Position numbers and translations under genes: made by a program. From Prolixibacteraceae bacterium (GTDB lineage: Bacteria; Bacteroidota; Bacteroidia; Bacteroidales; Prolixibacteraceae), in the NCBI GenBank assembly GCA_009773765.1, contig WTWZ01000024.1:1-64000 (forward strand): DNA of 64,000 bases. Direction: 5' to 3'. Below the pieces are notes generated by a model. It was not told the origin of the DNA. It ran no database searches and saw nothing but the letters and a program-made list of their open reading frames with translations. Below, piece after piece: positions 1 through 7,810 of the stretch (position 1 is the first letter of the stretch; each line of letters opens with the position of its first letter).

Positions 1-102
1 CTGTCATAAATAGACCGGAATTTTTTCTCGTTTAGCATGTGGATTGTCTTTAAATCAAACCACCAAATCTAAAGACCAGCAAAAAGATTTAAAACACGGG
101 GT

Positions 103-402
103 TCAGCGAATGCTTACGTCAAAAATTGATTCCAGTTTCAGTATTACCCGTATGCAGGACATAAAACTAAAATCGTTTGCATTGTGTATGCCATTATTGA
201 ATAATTTGTGCAAACTACCTGTAATTTCAAGTCGTTCATTGAATAGGGTAAACGTTAATCCGTTAAAGGTCCTTACACGTTTATCTTTTATTTCATCATT
301 AAACCTGCGTTTTTCTTCTGACTTAAAAATGAGTTCCCTATGGTTCCAAACTTGCTGAACTAATACAGGATTATAAATTACTATTTTAATCCAGTCAATC
401 AT
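103..402 (-). CDS. Remnant resembling the N-terminal part of phage/plasmid replication protein
   Basis: Short 99-residue protein starting directly after the stop of the upstream HTH gene (no gap), so the two look co-transcribed. The middle part (residues ~45-75, including the segment GSLHKLFNNG followed by NDF) resembles the GSL.K...G.N.NDF pattern I associate with the N-terminal region of gpII/RstA-type replication initiators of small Bacteroidota phages and plasmids. Those proteins are several times longer, and translation past the TGA in the same frame meets further stops, so this is probably a truncated relic. The family call is inference from a short motif. Confidence 0.35.
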   Translation of the reverse strand: MIDWIKIVIYNPVLVQQVWNHRELIFKSEEKRRFNDEIKDKRVRTFNGLTFTLFNERLEITGSLHKLFNNGIHNANDFSFMSCIRVILKLESIFDVSIR

Positions 403-687
403 TTAAAAATTGATTGGTTTCAATGCCTGTTCAACTTCTGCTCGTTTGTAATACACCCGGCCAGCAATTCCATATGCCTGTAATTTGCCCCGTTTTGTCC
501 AGTTGTGCACTGTTGAAAGGTCAACATCGAGTAACTCTTTAACCTGTTGCCGGGTTAGAAATTCAGTGGGTTGTTTTGGTTGAAACTCTTTTTTGATTGA
601 TTCAAATTCCGATTTAATCCGGTTGAAAAACCGGTTTTCCATTTCTTCGGGACTGGTTTGAATAAATTGGATTGTTCCTGTTTGCAT
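403..687 (-). CDS. Excisionase-like helix-turn-helix (HTH_17 / MerR-like) DNA-binding protein
   Basis: 94-residue protein. Residues ~42-90 form the typical Bacteroidota 'helix-turn-helix domain-containing protein' unit: FLTRQQVKELLDVDLSTVHNW, then a basic turn KRGKLQAYG and a wing ending VYYKRAEVEQAL. Such proteins sit on integrative elements and prophages, where they act as excision or replication-control factors. The N-terminal 40 residues are charged and look helical. It precedes the replication-protein remnant with no gap. The role is inferred from family context; the domain itself is clear. Confidence 0.75.
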   Translation of the reverse strand: MQTGTIQFIQTSPEEMENRFFNRIKSEFESIKKEFQPKQPTEFLTRQQVKELLDVDLSTVHNWTKRGKLQAYGIAGRVYYKRAEVEQALKPINF

Positions 688-765
688 AACTAATTTTTTA
701 TGTTAGCGACAAGAATAAATTAGGAATTTTTTAGGGATTCCCTAAGAGTGTTTAATGAAACTGAA

Positions 766-1290
766 TTAAGTACTTTTTTGAACGTCAAATCCTATTTTAC
801 CTAACTTATCTCTTACTTTTTTGAGGTTTTTAGTAGTCACAGGATTCTTTTGTCGATCAACTCCTTTTGAAAAAATAGGATTTAAATATGACTGTGCAGT
901 AATTTGTGAAATACCCGAAAAAATGCTAACAATTTCAGCAAGTTTATTAGCCGCGAAATTATGAAATTCTTTTTGCATCTTGGTACTCAAATAATCCAAT
1001 ATCCCTAACTCCTGCATAAACACAATTCTTTCAGCCATCGAATTATTTGAATAGTCAAAGAAAGTTTCGGTTTCTTGATTTGCAGCCTTATTTAATTCAT
1101 TGAGTGATTTCTCCTTATCTATTAAATTTTCAAACATTAATTTTATATGATCTGCTTCAACGCCCAAATCCTTCGATAAAAATTTAGTTTTCTCATCGTA
1201 CAAGAATTTAATTCTTTCAGCACTGTCTGTAATTTTCTCCGATTTACCTTCAATTTCCGATTTAAACCAGCTATTACGCATCTCTTTCAT
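766..1290 (-). CDS. Hypothetical protein of Bacteroidota accessory regions
   Basis: 174-residue soluble, helix-rich protein with no catalytic motif I can see. The C-terminal half (ITAQSYLNPIFSKGVDRQKN followed by KKVRDKL..IGF) resembles a widespread Bacteroidota protein found next to mobile genes, in which a conserved SYLNP segment precedes a basic helix. I know of no assigned function. It is separated from its neighbours by about 80 bp on one side and a decayed toxin-antitoxin stretch on the other. ATG start is unambiguous; no Shine-Dalgarno sequence. Confidence 0.6.
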   Translation of the reverse strand: MKEMRNSWFKSEIEGKSEKITDSAERIKFLYDEKTKFLSKDLGVEADHIKLMFENLIDKEKSLNELNKAANQETETFFDYSNNSMAERIVFMQELGILDYLSTKMQKEFHNFAANKLAEIVSIFSGISQITAQSYLNPIFSKGVDRQKNPVTTKNLKKVRDKLGKIGFDVQKST

Positions 1291-1401
1291 AATATATTTC
1301 TTAAGAAATAAGTAATTTCAATTGTAATAGTTATATTACTCCTGTTAATTAGCCTCTTTATATATTGTCATTTACTGCTCCTTTTGGCTTGAATCGAAGC
1401 G

Positions 1402-1505
1402 TTAAATAAGTTGCAAATCGAAATTAACATTAGCTCCCAATGCTGCTGCTATTTTGTTTTGGTTGCCAGTGTAAGATTGTATTTGCCATTTTCGATAAGA
1501 GAATT
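1402..1505 (-). pseudogene. Decayed C-terminus of an XRE-type HTH antitoxin
   Basis: Minus-strand translation gives ENGKYNLTLATKTK, then after a one-base shift IAAALGANVNFDLQLI and a stop. This closely matches the C-terminus of the intact HTH gene at 2028-2327 (ENGKYNLTLATISK...ALGAKVNFEL), and the two stretches are visibly similar at DNA level. Only the last third of the gene remains, with a frameshift, so it is a relic of a paralogous copy. Confidence 0.6.
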
Positions 1506-1517
1506 GCCATTTCTCAG

Positions 1518-1784
1518 TTAATAATGTCCGGCTGCCGATAACACGACAACGGTTACAATTTCTTCTTCAATCCGGTAAATCAGACGGTTCTTTTTGTCGA
1601 TGCGTCTGCTCCAATATCCCGAAAGTTCATGTTTTAATTGTTCTGGTTGCCCTGTTCCGGTTGTGGGATGTTATTTAAGTTCTTTGCGAAAATCCTGTAT
1701 TTTTTTGTATGCAATTTTATTGCCTGCTTTCAGGTACATTCGAATATGACTGTCAGCTTCAGGCAGTAACTTAACCTTGAACAT
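1518..1784 (-). pseudogene. YoeB/Txe-family mRNA endonuclease toxin with an internal stop
   Basis: Starts at an ATG overlapping the end of the antitoxin gene by 14 bp, as in type II toxin-antitoxin operons. The 88-codon frame ends in [20 protein letters not shown] followed by VLSAAGHY, the highly characteristic C-terminus of YoeB/Txe ribosome-dependent endonucleases (terminal His-Tyr). Codon 38 is TAA (1671-1673), just before HPTTGTG, a conserved segment. One base change (TAA versus TAT/TAC) explains it. The rest of the frame is undamaged, so the inactivation looks recent, or it is a sequencing error. Confidence 0.8.
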
Positions 1785-1998
1785 CTTTTTCGAGACTTTT
1801 AAAATAATTCTCCAAATCTTCTTCGCTTTCCAGATATATTGCGCCTTCTATGTTTTTTTCGGCCTCCTGAATCATTTTCACGAATTCAGGATTATAAGGG
1901 CTTTCTTTCTTTTCAAATGGAATTTTCAAAGCTTTCAAAACCGATTTGATTGCCTCCAGTTGATTGTTATTTTTGGGATGAATTGTCAGTACTTCCAT
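1771..1998 (-). CDS. DUF2683-type antitoxin paired with the YoeB-like toxin
   Basis: 75-residue protein: an N-terminal strand-helix segment (MEVLTIHP..NNQLEAIKSV LKALKIPFE) and an acidic C-terminal tail. It matches the small Bacteroidota DUF2683 family, usually encoded just upstream of YoeB/Txe or RelE toxins. It overlaps the toxin start by 14 bp. The antitoxin frame is intact although the toxin is broken. Assignment rests on sequence pattern plus operon layout; binding has not been shown here. Confidence 0.7.
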   Translation of the reverse strand: MEVLTIHPKNNNQLEAIKSVLKALKIPFEKKESPYNPEFVKMIQEAEKNIEGAIYLESEEDLENYFKSLEKDVQG

Positions 1999-2027
1999 GT
2001 TGTTGTTGTTAATTATTCCTTTTCTGT

Positions 2028-2327
2028 TTAATTATCTAAAACGGGCTGTAATTCAAAATTTACTTTTGCACCCAATGCTGTGGCTATCTTGCTGATGGTT
2101 GCCAGAGTAAGGTTATATTTTCCGTTTTCAATACGAGAAATTTGTCCTTTTTTAATTCCGGTTTTTTCGGCTAACTGTTCCTGGGTAAGGTTTTTCCTTT
2201 TGCGCAATTCCTTAAACTGGTGTGCAAGTATATCAGCTTTCAATTCGCTTTCAAACGCAATCCGTTCGGTTGTTCCCTGTTCGCCAATAATCCGGTCTAA
2301 AACTTCTTCGTGTGTTACTGTTTTCAT
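2028..2327 (-). CDS. XRE/HigA-like helix-turn-helix regulator, orphan antitoxin
   Basis: 99 residues. Residues ~35-92 are a Cro/CI-type HTH (LRKRKNLTQEQLAEKTGI, then GQISRIENGKYN, then TISKIATALG) preceded by a charged N-terminal helix, the form found in Bacteroidota antitoxins that partner Gp49/HigB-like RelE toxins. No toxin lies immediately upstream (2328-2509 has none), so it is orphaned or acts as a free-standing repressor. It sits 29 bp upstream of the DUF2683 antitoxin in the same direction. A near-palindrome at 2379-2394 in its upstream region is a plausible autoregulatory operator. Confidence 0.8.
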   Translation of the reverse strand: MKTVTHEEVLDRIIGEQGTTERIAFESELKADILAHQFKELRKRKNLTQEQLAEKTGIKKGQISRIENGKYNLTLATISKIATALGAKVNFELQPVLDN

Positions 2328-2378
2328 AATTCTGAATATTTCACTTCAAATCATTTCAAAGTACAAAAGTATTAAAAG

Positions 2379-2394
2379 TTGTAATATATTGCAA
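2379..2394. promoter_or_regulatory. Near-palindromic candidate operator upstream of the HTH gene
   Basis: TTGTAATATATTGCAA is a 16-bp inverted repeat with a single G/T mismatch pair, located 52-67 bp upstream of the HTH start codon. Its length and symmetry suit a dimeric XRE repressor. The link to this regulator is inference from position. Confidence 0.4.
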
Positions 2395-2509
2395 TTTTAT
2401 AATTTTTAATTTTCCGCGTGAATCAGCAAGTTTAAACTGCCCGTTAAAAGGTTTGCTTTGATAATGGTTAAATTGAAAACCGAATGCAGTTGATGCAATA
2501 TTTTGATTT

Positions 2510-3955
2510 CTATTTCAGAAAATCTTTATCAAAGTTATCGATTAAAAGTTCCCGCTTATTGGCATCGAATTTTGAAAAACCTCGATCGAAAATGGTGTAA
2601 TCAGGCACTTTAACAGCGCTTTTCATTGCAACTACCTCAACGCCTGTAATTTCTTTAAGCGTTGCTTTTAACATTGCTTCTGTTTTATCACCCAACGGAA
2701 TCGGTGAAAATAAATCATCTTCAACCGGGACATCTGGTTTAAACCCTTCTTTAAAATCGGTTATGCCCAGCGAATTGGCATATTTTAAAATGATAGGCTG
2801 AACGGCCCAATTATCAAAATCTTTGTATTCGCTTTCCTTTTCGTAAAAATCTTCAGGTTTTAGGGTTATTGAAGCCGTATATTTTCCGTAGGTGGTTTCT
2901 CCCAATGTTCTGACATTCATGTATGGTTTTAATCCGGTAATAGTTAATTCGGATGCTGAAGCTGAACCAGGCCCGGTAAGTACATACAATTTTGTCAATC
3001 CCATTTTTAAGGGTACTGTTTTCACAAAATTAATCCCCAATTGATTCTGGTCATTCCTATCCTGCCAGTATTTTTGGTATCTGTCATTCCACTGGAAATT
3101 TACCAGTCTTTTTTCGGCATTTACCTCGGCAACAGGCGCCAGCGAACTGCAAAGATGCTGGGCTGCAACGGTTGTCCCCCCGGGATTGTAACGCAAATCC
3201 AAAACCAAATCGGTTATCTGGTTATCCAGAAAATACTGAAGCGCTGCATCGAGGCTTGCATTGTAGTTTGTGATAAACTGGGCATAAAACAGGTACCCGA
3301 TTTTGCGGCCCCCGTGCTCAATTATTTTGGTAAACTGTACAGGATCGAGATTGAGTTCCAGGGCAACCATGCTCCCGGTTTTTGTATTTGTAATTCCGCC
3401 GGCCACATACTGGCCATAAGTAAAAGTAAGGTTATCGCTGGAAAGTAAGTCGCGGTAGTTGTTATCGGTAATTGGCGCACCGTTCATTTCATAAATCATG
3501 TCGCCCCTTTTGGCGCCGGCTTTGTCGGCGGGTGTGTTGGGATAAATAAATTCAACCAGCGCAAAAATGTTCTTTGTATCCGAGAACCTGCCAAATGCCA
3601 GCGACCATCCATACGAGGTTTCCTTTCCTTCGAAACTGTCTTCCAGCTTTTTTACATCATCGGTAACAAACGACCATTTGTCTTCGGTAAATAATAACTT
3701 ATTAAAATATGCTTTTGAATCAAATTCGTACCGAATGTCGATAGCCGGAACTTTGTCGTACCAAAGGTACACATCAGTCATTACTGTTTCAATAAACTCG
3801 TTTATTTTAATGGTTAATGCAGGCGCTTTTTGCTTTTCGGGTTCCGGATCGGGTTCCGGCACCGGATCGTCGCAACCAACCGTTAATCCTGATAAAAGTA
3901 CAATCAGGAATAAAAATTTTATCAACGGATACTTTTTGTTTTCTGAATTAATCAT
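2510..3955 (-). CDS. S41 family C-terminal processing peptidase, lipoprotein
   Basis: 481 residues. A lipoprotein signal (hydrophobic stretch 11-26, lipobox LTVGC with Cys28) is followed by an acidic Pro/Asp/Glu linker, so it is anchored in an envelope membrane. A PDZ-like segment around residue 145 (NTPADKAGAKRGDMIYEMNG) precedes the S41 core; the catalytic Ser lies in GSASASEL near residue 332 and the Lys in GKYTAS near 357. These proteases use a Ser-Lys dyad to degrade or process periplasmic or secreted proteins. Stands alone as a single gene with its own TAnnTTTG promoter. Substrate unknown. Confidence 0.9.
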   Translation of the reverse strand: MINSENKKYPLIKFLFLIVLLSGLTVGCDDPVPEPDPEPEKQKAPALTIKINEFIETVMTDVYLWYDKVPAIDIRYEFDSKAYFNKLLFTEDKWSFVTDDVKKLEDSFEGKETSYGWSLAFGRFSDTKNIFALVEFIYPNTPADKAGAKRGDMIYEMNGAPITDNNYRDLLSSDNLTFTYGQYVAGGITNTKTGSMVALELNLDPVQFTKIIEHGGRKIGYLFYAQFITNYNASLDAALQYFLDNQITDLVLDLRYNPGGTTVAAQHLCSSLAPVAEVNAEKRLVNFQWNDRYQKYWQDRNDQNQLGINFVKTVPLKMGLTKLYVLTGPGSASASELTITGLKPYMNVRTLGETTYGKYTASITLKPEDFYEKESEYKDFDNWAVQPIILKYANSLGITDFKEGFKPDVPVEDDLFSPIPLGDKTEAMLKATLKEITGVEVVAMKSAVKVPDYTIFDRGFSKFDANKRELLIDNFDKDFLK

Positions 3956-3977
3956 GGTTTTACCTTCTTAAACGTTG

Positions 3978-3985
3978 CAAAATTA
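3978..3985 (-). promoter_or_regulatory. Bacteroidota -7 promoter element for the S41 peptidase
   Basis: TAATTTTG on the minus strand matches TAnnTTTG and lies about 23 bp upstream of the ATG at 3955. No convincing -33 TTG was found at the expected spacing. Confidence 0.5.
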
Positions 3986-4002
3986 ATCTCTTTTCACTCA
4001 TA

Positions 4003-6066
4003 TTATTCTTTTGGATATTCAATTCTGACGTGATAAATGTTAATTAACTTATTTAACAAAATTTCTTTGATAATATTAACATCGCTGAATGTCAAAAGTG
4101 AATTATCGAGTTGATTTGATTTGATTTTATCATCTATCATTTTGTTTATCAGTTCTTTGAAATTCCCACTTGTTTTTTCTTTCAAACTTCTTGAGGCTGC
4201 TTCAATCCCATCGATCAGCATTACCACGGTTGCTTCTTTTGACTTTGGCAGAGGCCCCGGATAATTAAAAACTTCCTGGTCAGTTACTTTATCAGGATTT
4301 TCCTGTTTTTGTTTCAAATAAAAGTAATTGGCTTTTGTAGTTCCATGGTGGGTTGCAATAAACTCAACAATTGGGTCGGGGAGTTTATATTTGCGGGCCA
4401 TTATTACCCCGTTTTTAACGTGATCGATAACCAGTTCGGCGCTTTTAATATAATTTAAGTCATCATGCGGGTTCATCCCAATGGCTTGGTTTTCGATAAA
4501 AAAGTTGGGTTTCGAAATTTTCCCTATGTCATGGTACAATGCCCCTGCTCGCACCAGAAAAGGGTTGCCGCCAATTTTCAGTATCACCTCTTCAGCAAGG
4601 CTGGCAATCAGCAGCGAGTGCTGAAAAGTTCCGGGCGCCACTTCTGCCAGTTTTCGCAATAGGGGTTGATTGCTGTCAGAAAGTTCAATTAATGTAACAT
4701 CGGAAATAAAACCAAACAGTTTTTCGAATATGTAAACCATCGGATAAACCAACAGGATAAAAAGGCTGCTCATGGCAAACCATTTCATCATGTTGTAATT
4801 GAAATTCAGGATTGAGCCTTCGAAAATGAGGTTTAAGGCAGAGTAAACAAACCAATACGTAAACATTACCAATAACATTGACTTTACAAGGTAAACCCTG
4901 CGGTGCATTTTGTTAAGGCTGAAAACAGCAACAACTCCTGCCGAAAACTGTACCAAAATGTATTCGTAATTGTTGGGGGCGTAAAAACCAATAATTAAAG
5001 TAATTACAAAAAGCATAAAAATTGCCGTTCTTGAATCGAAGAATGTTCGGACAATGATTGGGAAAACCGCCAGTGGCACCAGGTAAATATGCAACCCCGG
5101 AAACTGGTTTATCAAATAGGAGACCGCAATTATGCCCACCATAAACATCAGCAAAAATGCAAGTTTTCTGTGTTGGTTTAAAATGTCGTGGCGGTAAATA
5201 TAAATAAATGAGAAAACAAGCGACAGCATTGCCAGAATGAAAAAAATCCTGCCCAATGAACTCATATATGATTTCATTCCCAAACTGCTACCTTTTTGAT
5301 AACTGGCTTTTAATGACTCGAGTATTTGAAAACTGGGTTGGTCAACAATTTCGCCCTGCAGAATAATTCGCTCGCCAACCTGCACCATTCCCCTTGTTTG
5401 CGAAATGTTGGCTGTTAACTCTGCTATTTCCTTGTCGGTGGTGGCTTTGTCAAATTCCAGATTTGCAGTTATGTATTTTTCAGGCGAAATGTTTCTAAGC
5501 CATTTTCTATTTTCATTACTTAATTTTTTCAGTTCATTAATTATATCGTTTAACTTGTTATATGCTGATTTTTCAGAATATAACTGAACTGCTGCAGTGG
5601 TTGTAACATTTGCCCACGTTCGTTTTTTAATTTCGGTTTTGCCGGTTAATTCCTCATAAGATTCAACTGAACGCTGCAATATTCCTGTTTCATATATTTC
5701 AGTCAGATTTTTTTTGATGGTGTAATAAATTTTCGTTTTCGCCGGATTGTCTTCTGATAGTTCAAAATCGCTGGTTAGTTTTGAAATATTTTTTCTTAAA
5801 AGTGAGGTGTCATATTGAAAATAAGGCACAACCGATTTAAGAAGTTCAGTTTTTTCGGATTGAAATTCAGCATCCGATTTTAAAATGGCAAAATCGAAAG
5901 GGGCTACCAGATTTTCGTGCGGCCAGGGAAACCCTTTTTGATATTCATATTTAAATTTTGGTTCGCCGGGCAATATTAAATACAACAAAACAGCAGTTAA
6001 ACCAAATACAAAAACCCAGTATAAAATAAGCGCATAATTATTTATTTCTTTTTGGAAATCATTCAT
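4003..6066 (-). CDS. 7TM-HD membrane phosphodiesterase (PgpH/YqfF-like)
   Basis: 687 residues from the ATG at 6066; an upstream in-frame TTG two codons earlier is less likely. Order: N-terminal membrane segment (~10-30), a ~230-residue extracytoplasmic 7TMR-HDED-type region, seven membrane helices (~275-460), then a cytoplasmic HD domain with metal ligands in HSLLIASLAEE (~482) and YHDIGK (~512), plus a later HH pair (THHGTT). In Firmicutes this architecture (PgpH) hydrolyses c-di-AMP to pApA, and that activity is inferred here. Faces away from the NlpC/P60 gene with a shared intergenic region of ~100 bp. Confidence 0.88.
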   Translation of the reverse strand: MNDFQKEINNYALILYWVFVFGLTAVLLYLILPGEPKFKYEYQKGFPWPHENLVAPFDFAILKSDAEFQSEKTELLKSVVPYFQYDTSLLRKNISKLTSDFELSEDNPAKTKIYYTIKKNLTEIYETGILQRSVESYEELTGKTEIKKRTWANVTTTAAVQLYSEKSAYNKLNDIINELKKLSNENRKWLRNISPEKYITANLEFDKATTDKEIAELTANISQTRGMVQVGERIILQGEIVDQPSFQILESLKASYQKGSSLGMKSYMSSLGRIFFILAMLSLVFSFIYIYRHDILNQHRKLAFLLMFMVGIIAVSYLINQFPGLHIYLVPLAVFPIIVRTFFDSRTAIFMLFVITLIIGFYAPNNYEYILVQFSAGVVAVFSLNKMHRRVYLVKSMLLVMFTYWFVYSALNLIFEGSILNFNYNMMKWFAMSSLFILLVYPMVYIFEKLFGFISDVTLIELSDSNQPLLRKLAEVAPGTFQHSLLIASLAEEVILKIGGNPFLVRAGALYHDIGKISKPNFFIENQAIGMNPHDDLNYIKSAELVIDHVKNGVIMARKYKLPDPIVEFIATHHGTTKANYFYLKQKQENPDKVTDQEVFNYPGPLPKSKEATVVMLIDGIEAASRSLKEKTSGNFKELINKMIDDKIKSNQLDNSLLTFSDVNIIKEILLNKLINIYHVRIEYPKE

Positions 6067-6095
6067 AATCAAAATTCATTAAAGCATTTTTTTCA

Positions 6096-6103
6096 TAGAT
6101 TTG
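6096..6103 (+). promoter_or_regulatory. Candidate -7 promoter element for the NlpC/P60 operon
   Basis: TAGATTTG matches TAnnTTTG perfectly and lies 61 bp upstream of the ATG at 6165. The -33 box is not obvious. Confidence 0.4.
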
Positions 6104-6164
6104 TGTTAAACTCATTTTAAAAGGAACGATTCTGTTTAAAAAATAAAATTAAGAAATAATTTGA

Positions 6165-6965
6165 ATGAATTACGGTATTTCAAACCTCAGTATTATACCT
6201 GTCAGAAAAGAACCGTCGGAGAGAAGCGAAATGGTAACCCAGATTTTATTTGGCGAGTATTTTGAAATGCGCGAGCAAATGGTTGGCTGGACTAATGTTA
6301 AGCTCGATTATGACGGTTACGAAGGTTGGGTTGACACAAAAATGATAACGCCCATCCCGGAACGGACAGTGAATAAAATTGAGAAAAATACGATTGCGGT
6401 AACTACCGATATAATTACAATTGTGCCTGTTGCCGCAGAGCAAAATTTAATGCTGGTTGCCGGTAGCACTTTGCCTGGCTGGAGGCCTTACCTGAAAAGA
6501 TTTTCGGTTGGCAGGGAAACTTATCCCTCAACAGGTGAAGTTTGTTACGGGGAAATTGAAAATCCGCGCGAAATGGCTATTAAACAAGCGCTGAAATATT
6601 TTAATGCGCCTTATTTGTGGGGCGGAAGAACACCGTTTGGCATTGATTGCAGCGGGTTTACCCAGGTTATTTACAAGATGATTGGGATTAAACTTCCGCG
6701 CGATGCCGGCGAACAGGTAAAAGTTGGCACGGCCATGAGTTTTGTGGATGAAGCTGAACCCGGTGATTTGGCCTTTTTCGATAATGAGGAAGGGAAAATT
6801 GTACATGTTGGAATTATCTGGAAACGGAATAAAATCATTCATGCTTCGGGTAAAGTCAGAATCGATAACGTTGACCATTTTGGAATTTTTAATGTTGATA
6901 CACAGCGTTACACGCACCAAATGCGGGTAATGAAAAAAATAATTAAACCCAATGGAACGAATTAA
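6165..6965 (+). CDS. C40 NlpC/P60 peptidoglycan endopeptidase with SH3-like repeats
   Basis: 266 residues. Residues 1-130 form two SH3b-like wall-binding domains (first: LSIIPVRKEPSERSEMVTQI then GEYFEM, GW..VKLDYDGYEGWVD). Residues ~140-260 are the NlpC/P60 catalytic domain: Cys in GIDCSGF (~162), His in HVGI (~214) and a third polar His in IIHASG (~226). Enzymes of this build cleave gamma-D-Glu-diamino-acid bonds in stem peptides, often of recycled fragments. No signal peptide is visible, so it may act in the cytoplasm in recycling like YkfC. Its end overlaps a 30-residue membrane peptide and a NUDIX gene follows. Confidence 0.9.
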   Translation: MNYGISNLSIIPVRKEPSERSEMVTQILFGEYFEMREQMVGWTNVKLDYDGYEGWVDTKMITPIPERTVNKIEKNTIAVTTDIITIVPVAAEQNLMLVAGSTLPGWRPYLKRFSVGRETYPSTGEVCYGEIENPREMAIKQALKYFNAPYLWGGRTPFGIDCSGFTQVIYKMIGIKLPRDAGEQVKVGTAMSFVDEAEPGDLAFFDNEEGKIVHVGIIWKRNKIIHASGKVRIDNVDHFGIFNVDTQRYTHQMRVMKKIIKPNGTN

Positions 6966-7044
6966 ATTACTGATATTTCTCCTGATTCTGATTGTGGCAG
7001 TACTTTTAATGATAAAATACTGGAAAACCGGAAGGAAGAACTGA
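6952..7044 (+). CDS. 30-residue single-pass membrane peptide
   Basis: Starts at ATG 6952, overlapping the last 14 bp of the NlpC/P60 gene in another frame, and ends 3 bp before the NUDIX start. The translation is a short basic start (MERIK), an uninterrupted 19-residue hydrophobic helix (LLIFLLILIVAVLLMIKYW) and a basic tail (KTGRKN). This is what a small transmembrane protein looks like, and the tight packing implies translational coupling. I do not recognise the family. The alternative is chance, but a clean hydrophobic helix with flanking positive charge in a snug intergenic slot argues against it. Confidence 0.5.
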   Translation: MERIKLLIFLLILIVAVLLMIKYWKTGRKN

Positions 7045-7047
7045 AAA

Positions 7048-7470
7048 ATGTACACCTACAATTATCCGCGTGCCGCACTTACTGTCGATGCAATTGTGTT
7101 CGCGAGGGTTGAAAATGAATATTTTATACTGTTGATAGAACGCGGCCACGGACCATTTAAAAATAAATGGGCGTTGCCTGGTGGTTTTATTGAAATGGAT
7201 GAAACCCTTGAAACGGCCTGCAAACGGGAACTCTTTGAAGAAACCGGATTGAAGGTGGAACAAATGATTCAGTTTAAAACTTATGACGCTATCGATCGCG
7301 ACCCACGCCACCGCACTATTTCGGTGGTTTATTTTGCTGAACTCAATGAAAAAAAGGAAGTGAAAGGAGCCGACGATGCCTGCAGGGCTGATTGGTTTCC
7401 TGTTTCTGGCTTACCTGAACTTGCATTCGACCACAAACAAATCCTGGAGGAGTTTTTTGGTAATTTGTAA
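7048..7470 (+). CDS. NUDIX hydrolase (ADP-ribose pyrophosphatase-like)
   Basis: 140 residues with a complete NUDIX box, GGFIEMDETLETACKREL followed by FEETGL (~residues 46-68), matching G-x5-E-x7-REUxEExGU. It cleaves a nucleoside diphosphate linked to another moiety in a Mg2+-dependent reaction. The N-terminal MYTYNYPRAALTVDAIVFA is the form seen in Bacteroidota NUDIX proteins often annotated as ADP-ribose or NrtR-related, but there is no C-terminal winged helix, so this is the enzyme alone. Third gene of the NlpC/P60 transcript, closed by a 12-bp-stem terminator. Substrate unknown. Confidence 0.85.
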   Translation: MYTYNYPRAALTVDAIVFARVENEYFILLIERGHGPFKNKWALPGGFIEMDETLETACKRELFEETGLKVEQMIQFKTYDAIDRDPRHRTISVVYFAELNEKKEVKGADDACRADWFPVSGLPELAFDHKQILEEFFGNL

Positions 7471-7473
7471 AAT

Positions 7474-7506
7474 AACTTTTCCAAAGTTCCGGATTTTGGA
7501 AAAGTT
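7474..7506 (+). terminator. Hairpin closing the NlpC/P60-NUDIX operon
   Basis: AACTTTTCCAAA (7474-7485) pairs perfectly with TTTGGAAAAGTT (7495-7506) around a 9-nt loop, starting 4 bp after the NUDIX stop. There is no long T-tract beyond TTT, so it may be an RNA-stabilising hairpin as well as a terminator. Similar AAAGTT hairpins occur elsewhere in the window. Confidence 0.6.
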
Positions 7507-7565
7507 TAGAATTCATAGTTGGTATATAGCAGATAATGTGTTATTTTAGCGATAAATAGTACAAA

Positions 7566-7810
7566 ATGGAAACTGTCATAACAATAAAAAAGAATAAACC
7601 TGCCTGCAAAGCACTGATTCTTCTGGCGAAAGAACTTGAAAAGAAGGATAATAAATCAATTTCAGTAACAAAATCTGCGCGGGATGAAGACTTTTTAAGT
7701 TTATTCAACCGGTGAAAACTGATGTTGATGTTTTTTCAATTTTCGAACAAATGACAAACTTTCCTACTCTCGAAGAAATTAGAAATATAGCCTGGCGAAA
7801 AGTCTCGTAA
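7566..7810 (+). pseudogene. Frameshifted antitoxin of a VapBC-like pair
   Basis: The first frame (7566-7715) encodes METVITIKKNKPACKALILL and continues to LSLFNR, a short strand plus helix as in small VapB/DUF2281-like antitoxins. After a one-base shift the frame continues as VKTDVDVFSIFEQMTNFPTL to EEIRNIAWRKVS with a stop at 7808-7810. Joined, the two parts give a ~78-residue antitoxin of usual length. The downstream VapC remnant supports the identification. Confidence 0.5.

Noticed and set aside
44-358. 104-residue plus-strand frame at the left edge
   Set aside because: It lies antisense to the replication-protein remnant and encodes a Ser/Leu-rich sequence with no recognisable domain; a shadow frame.
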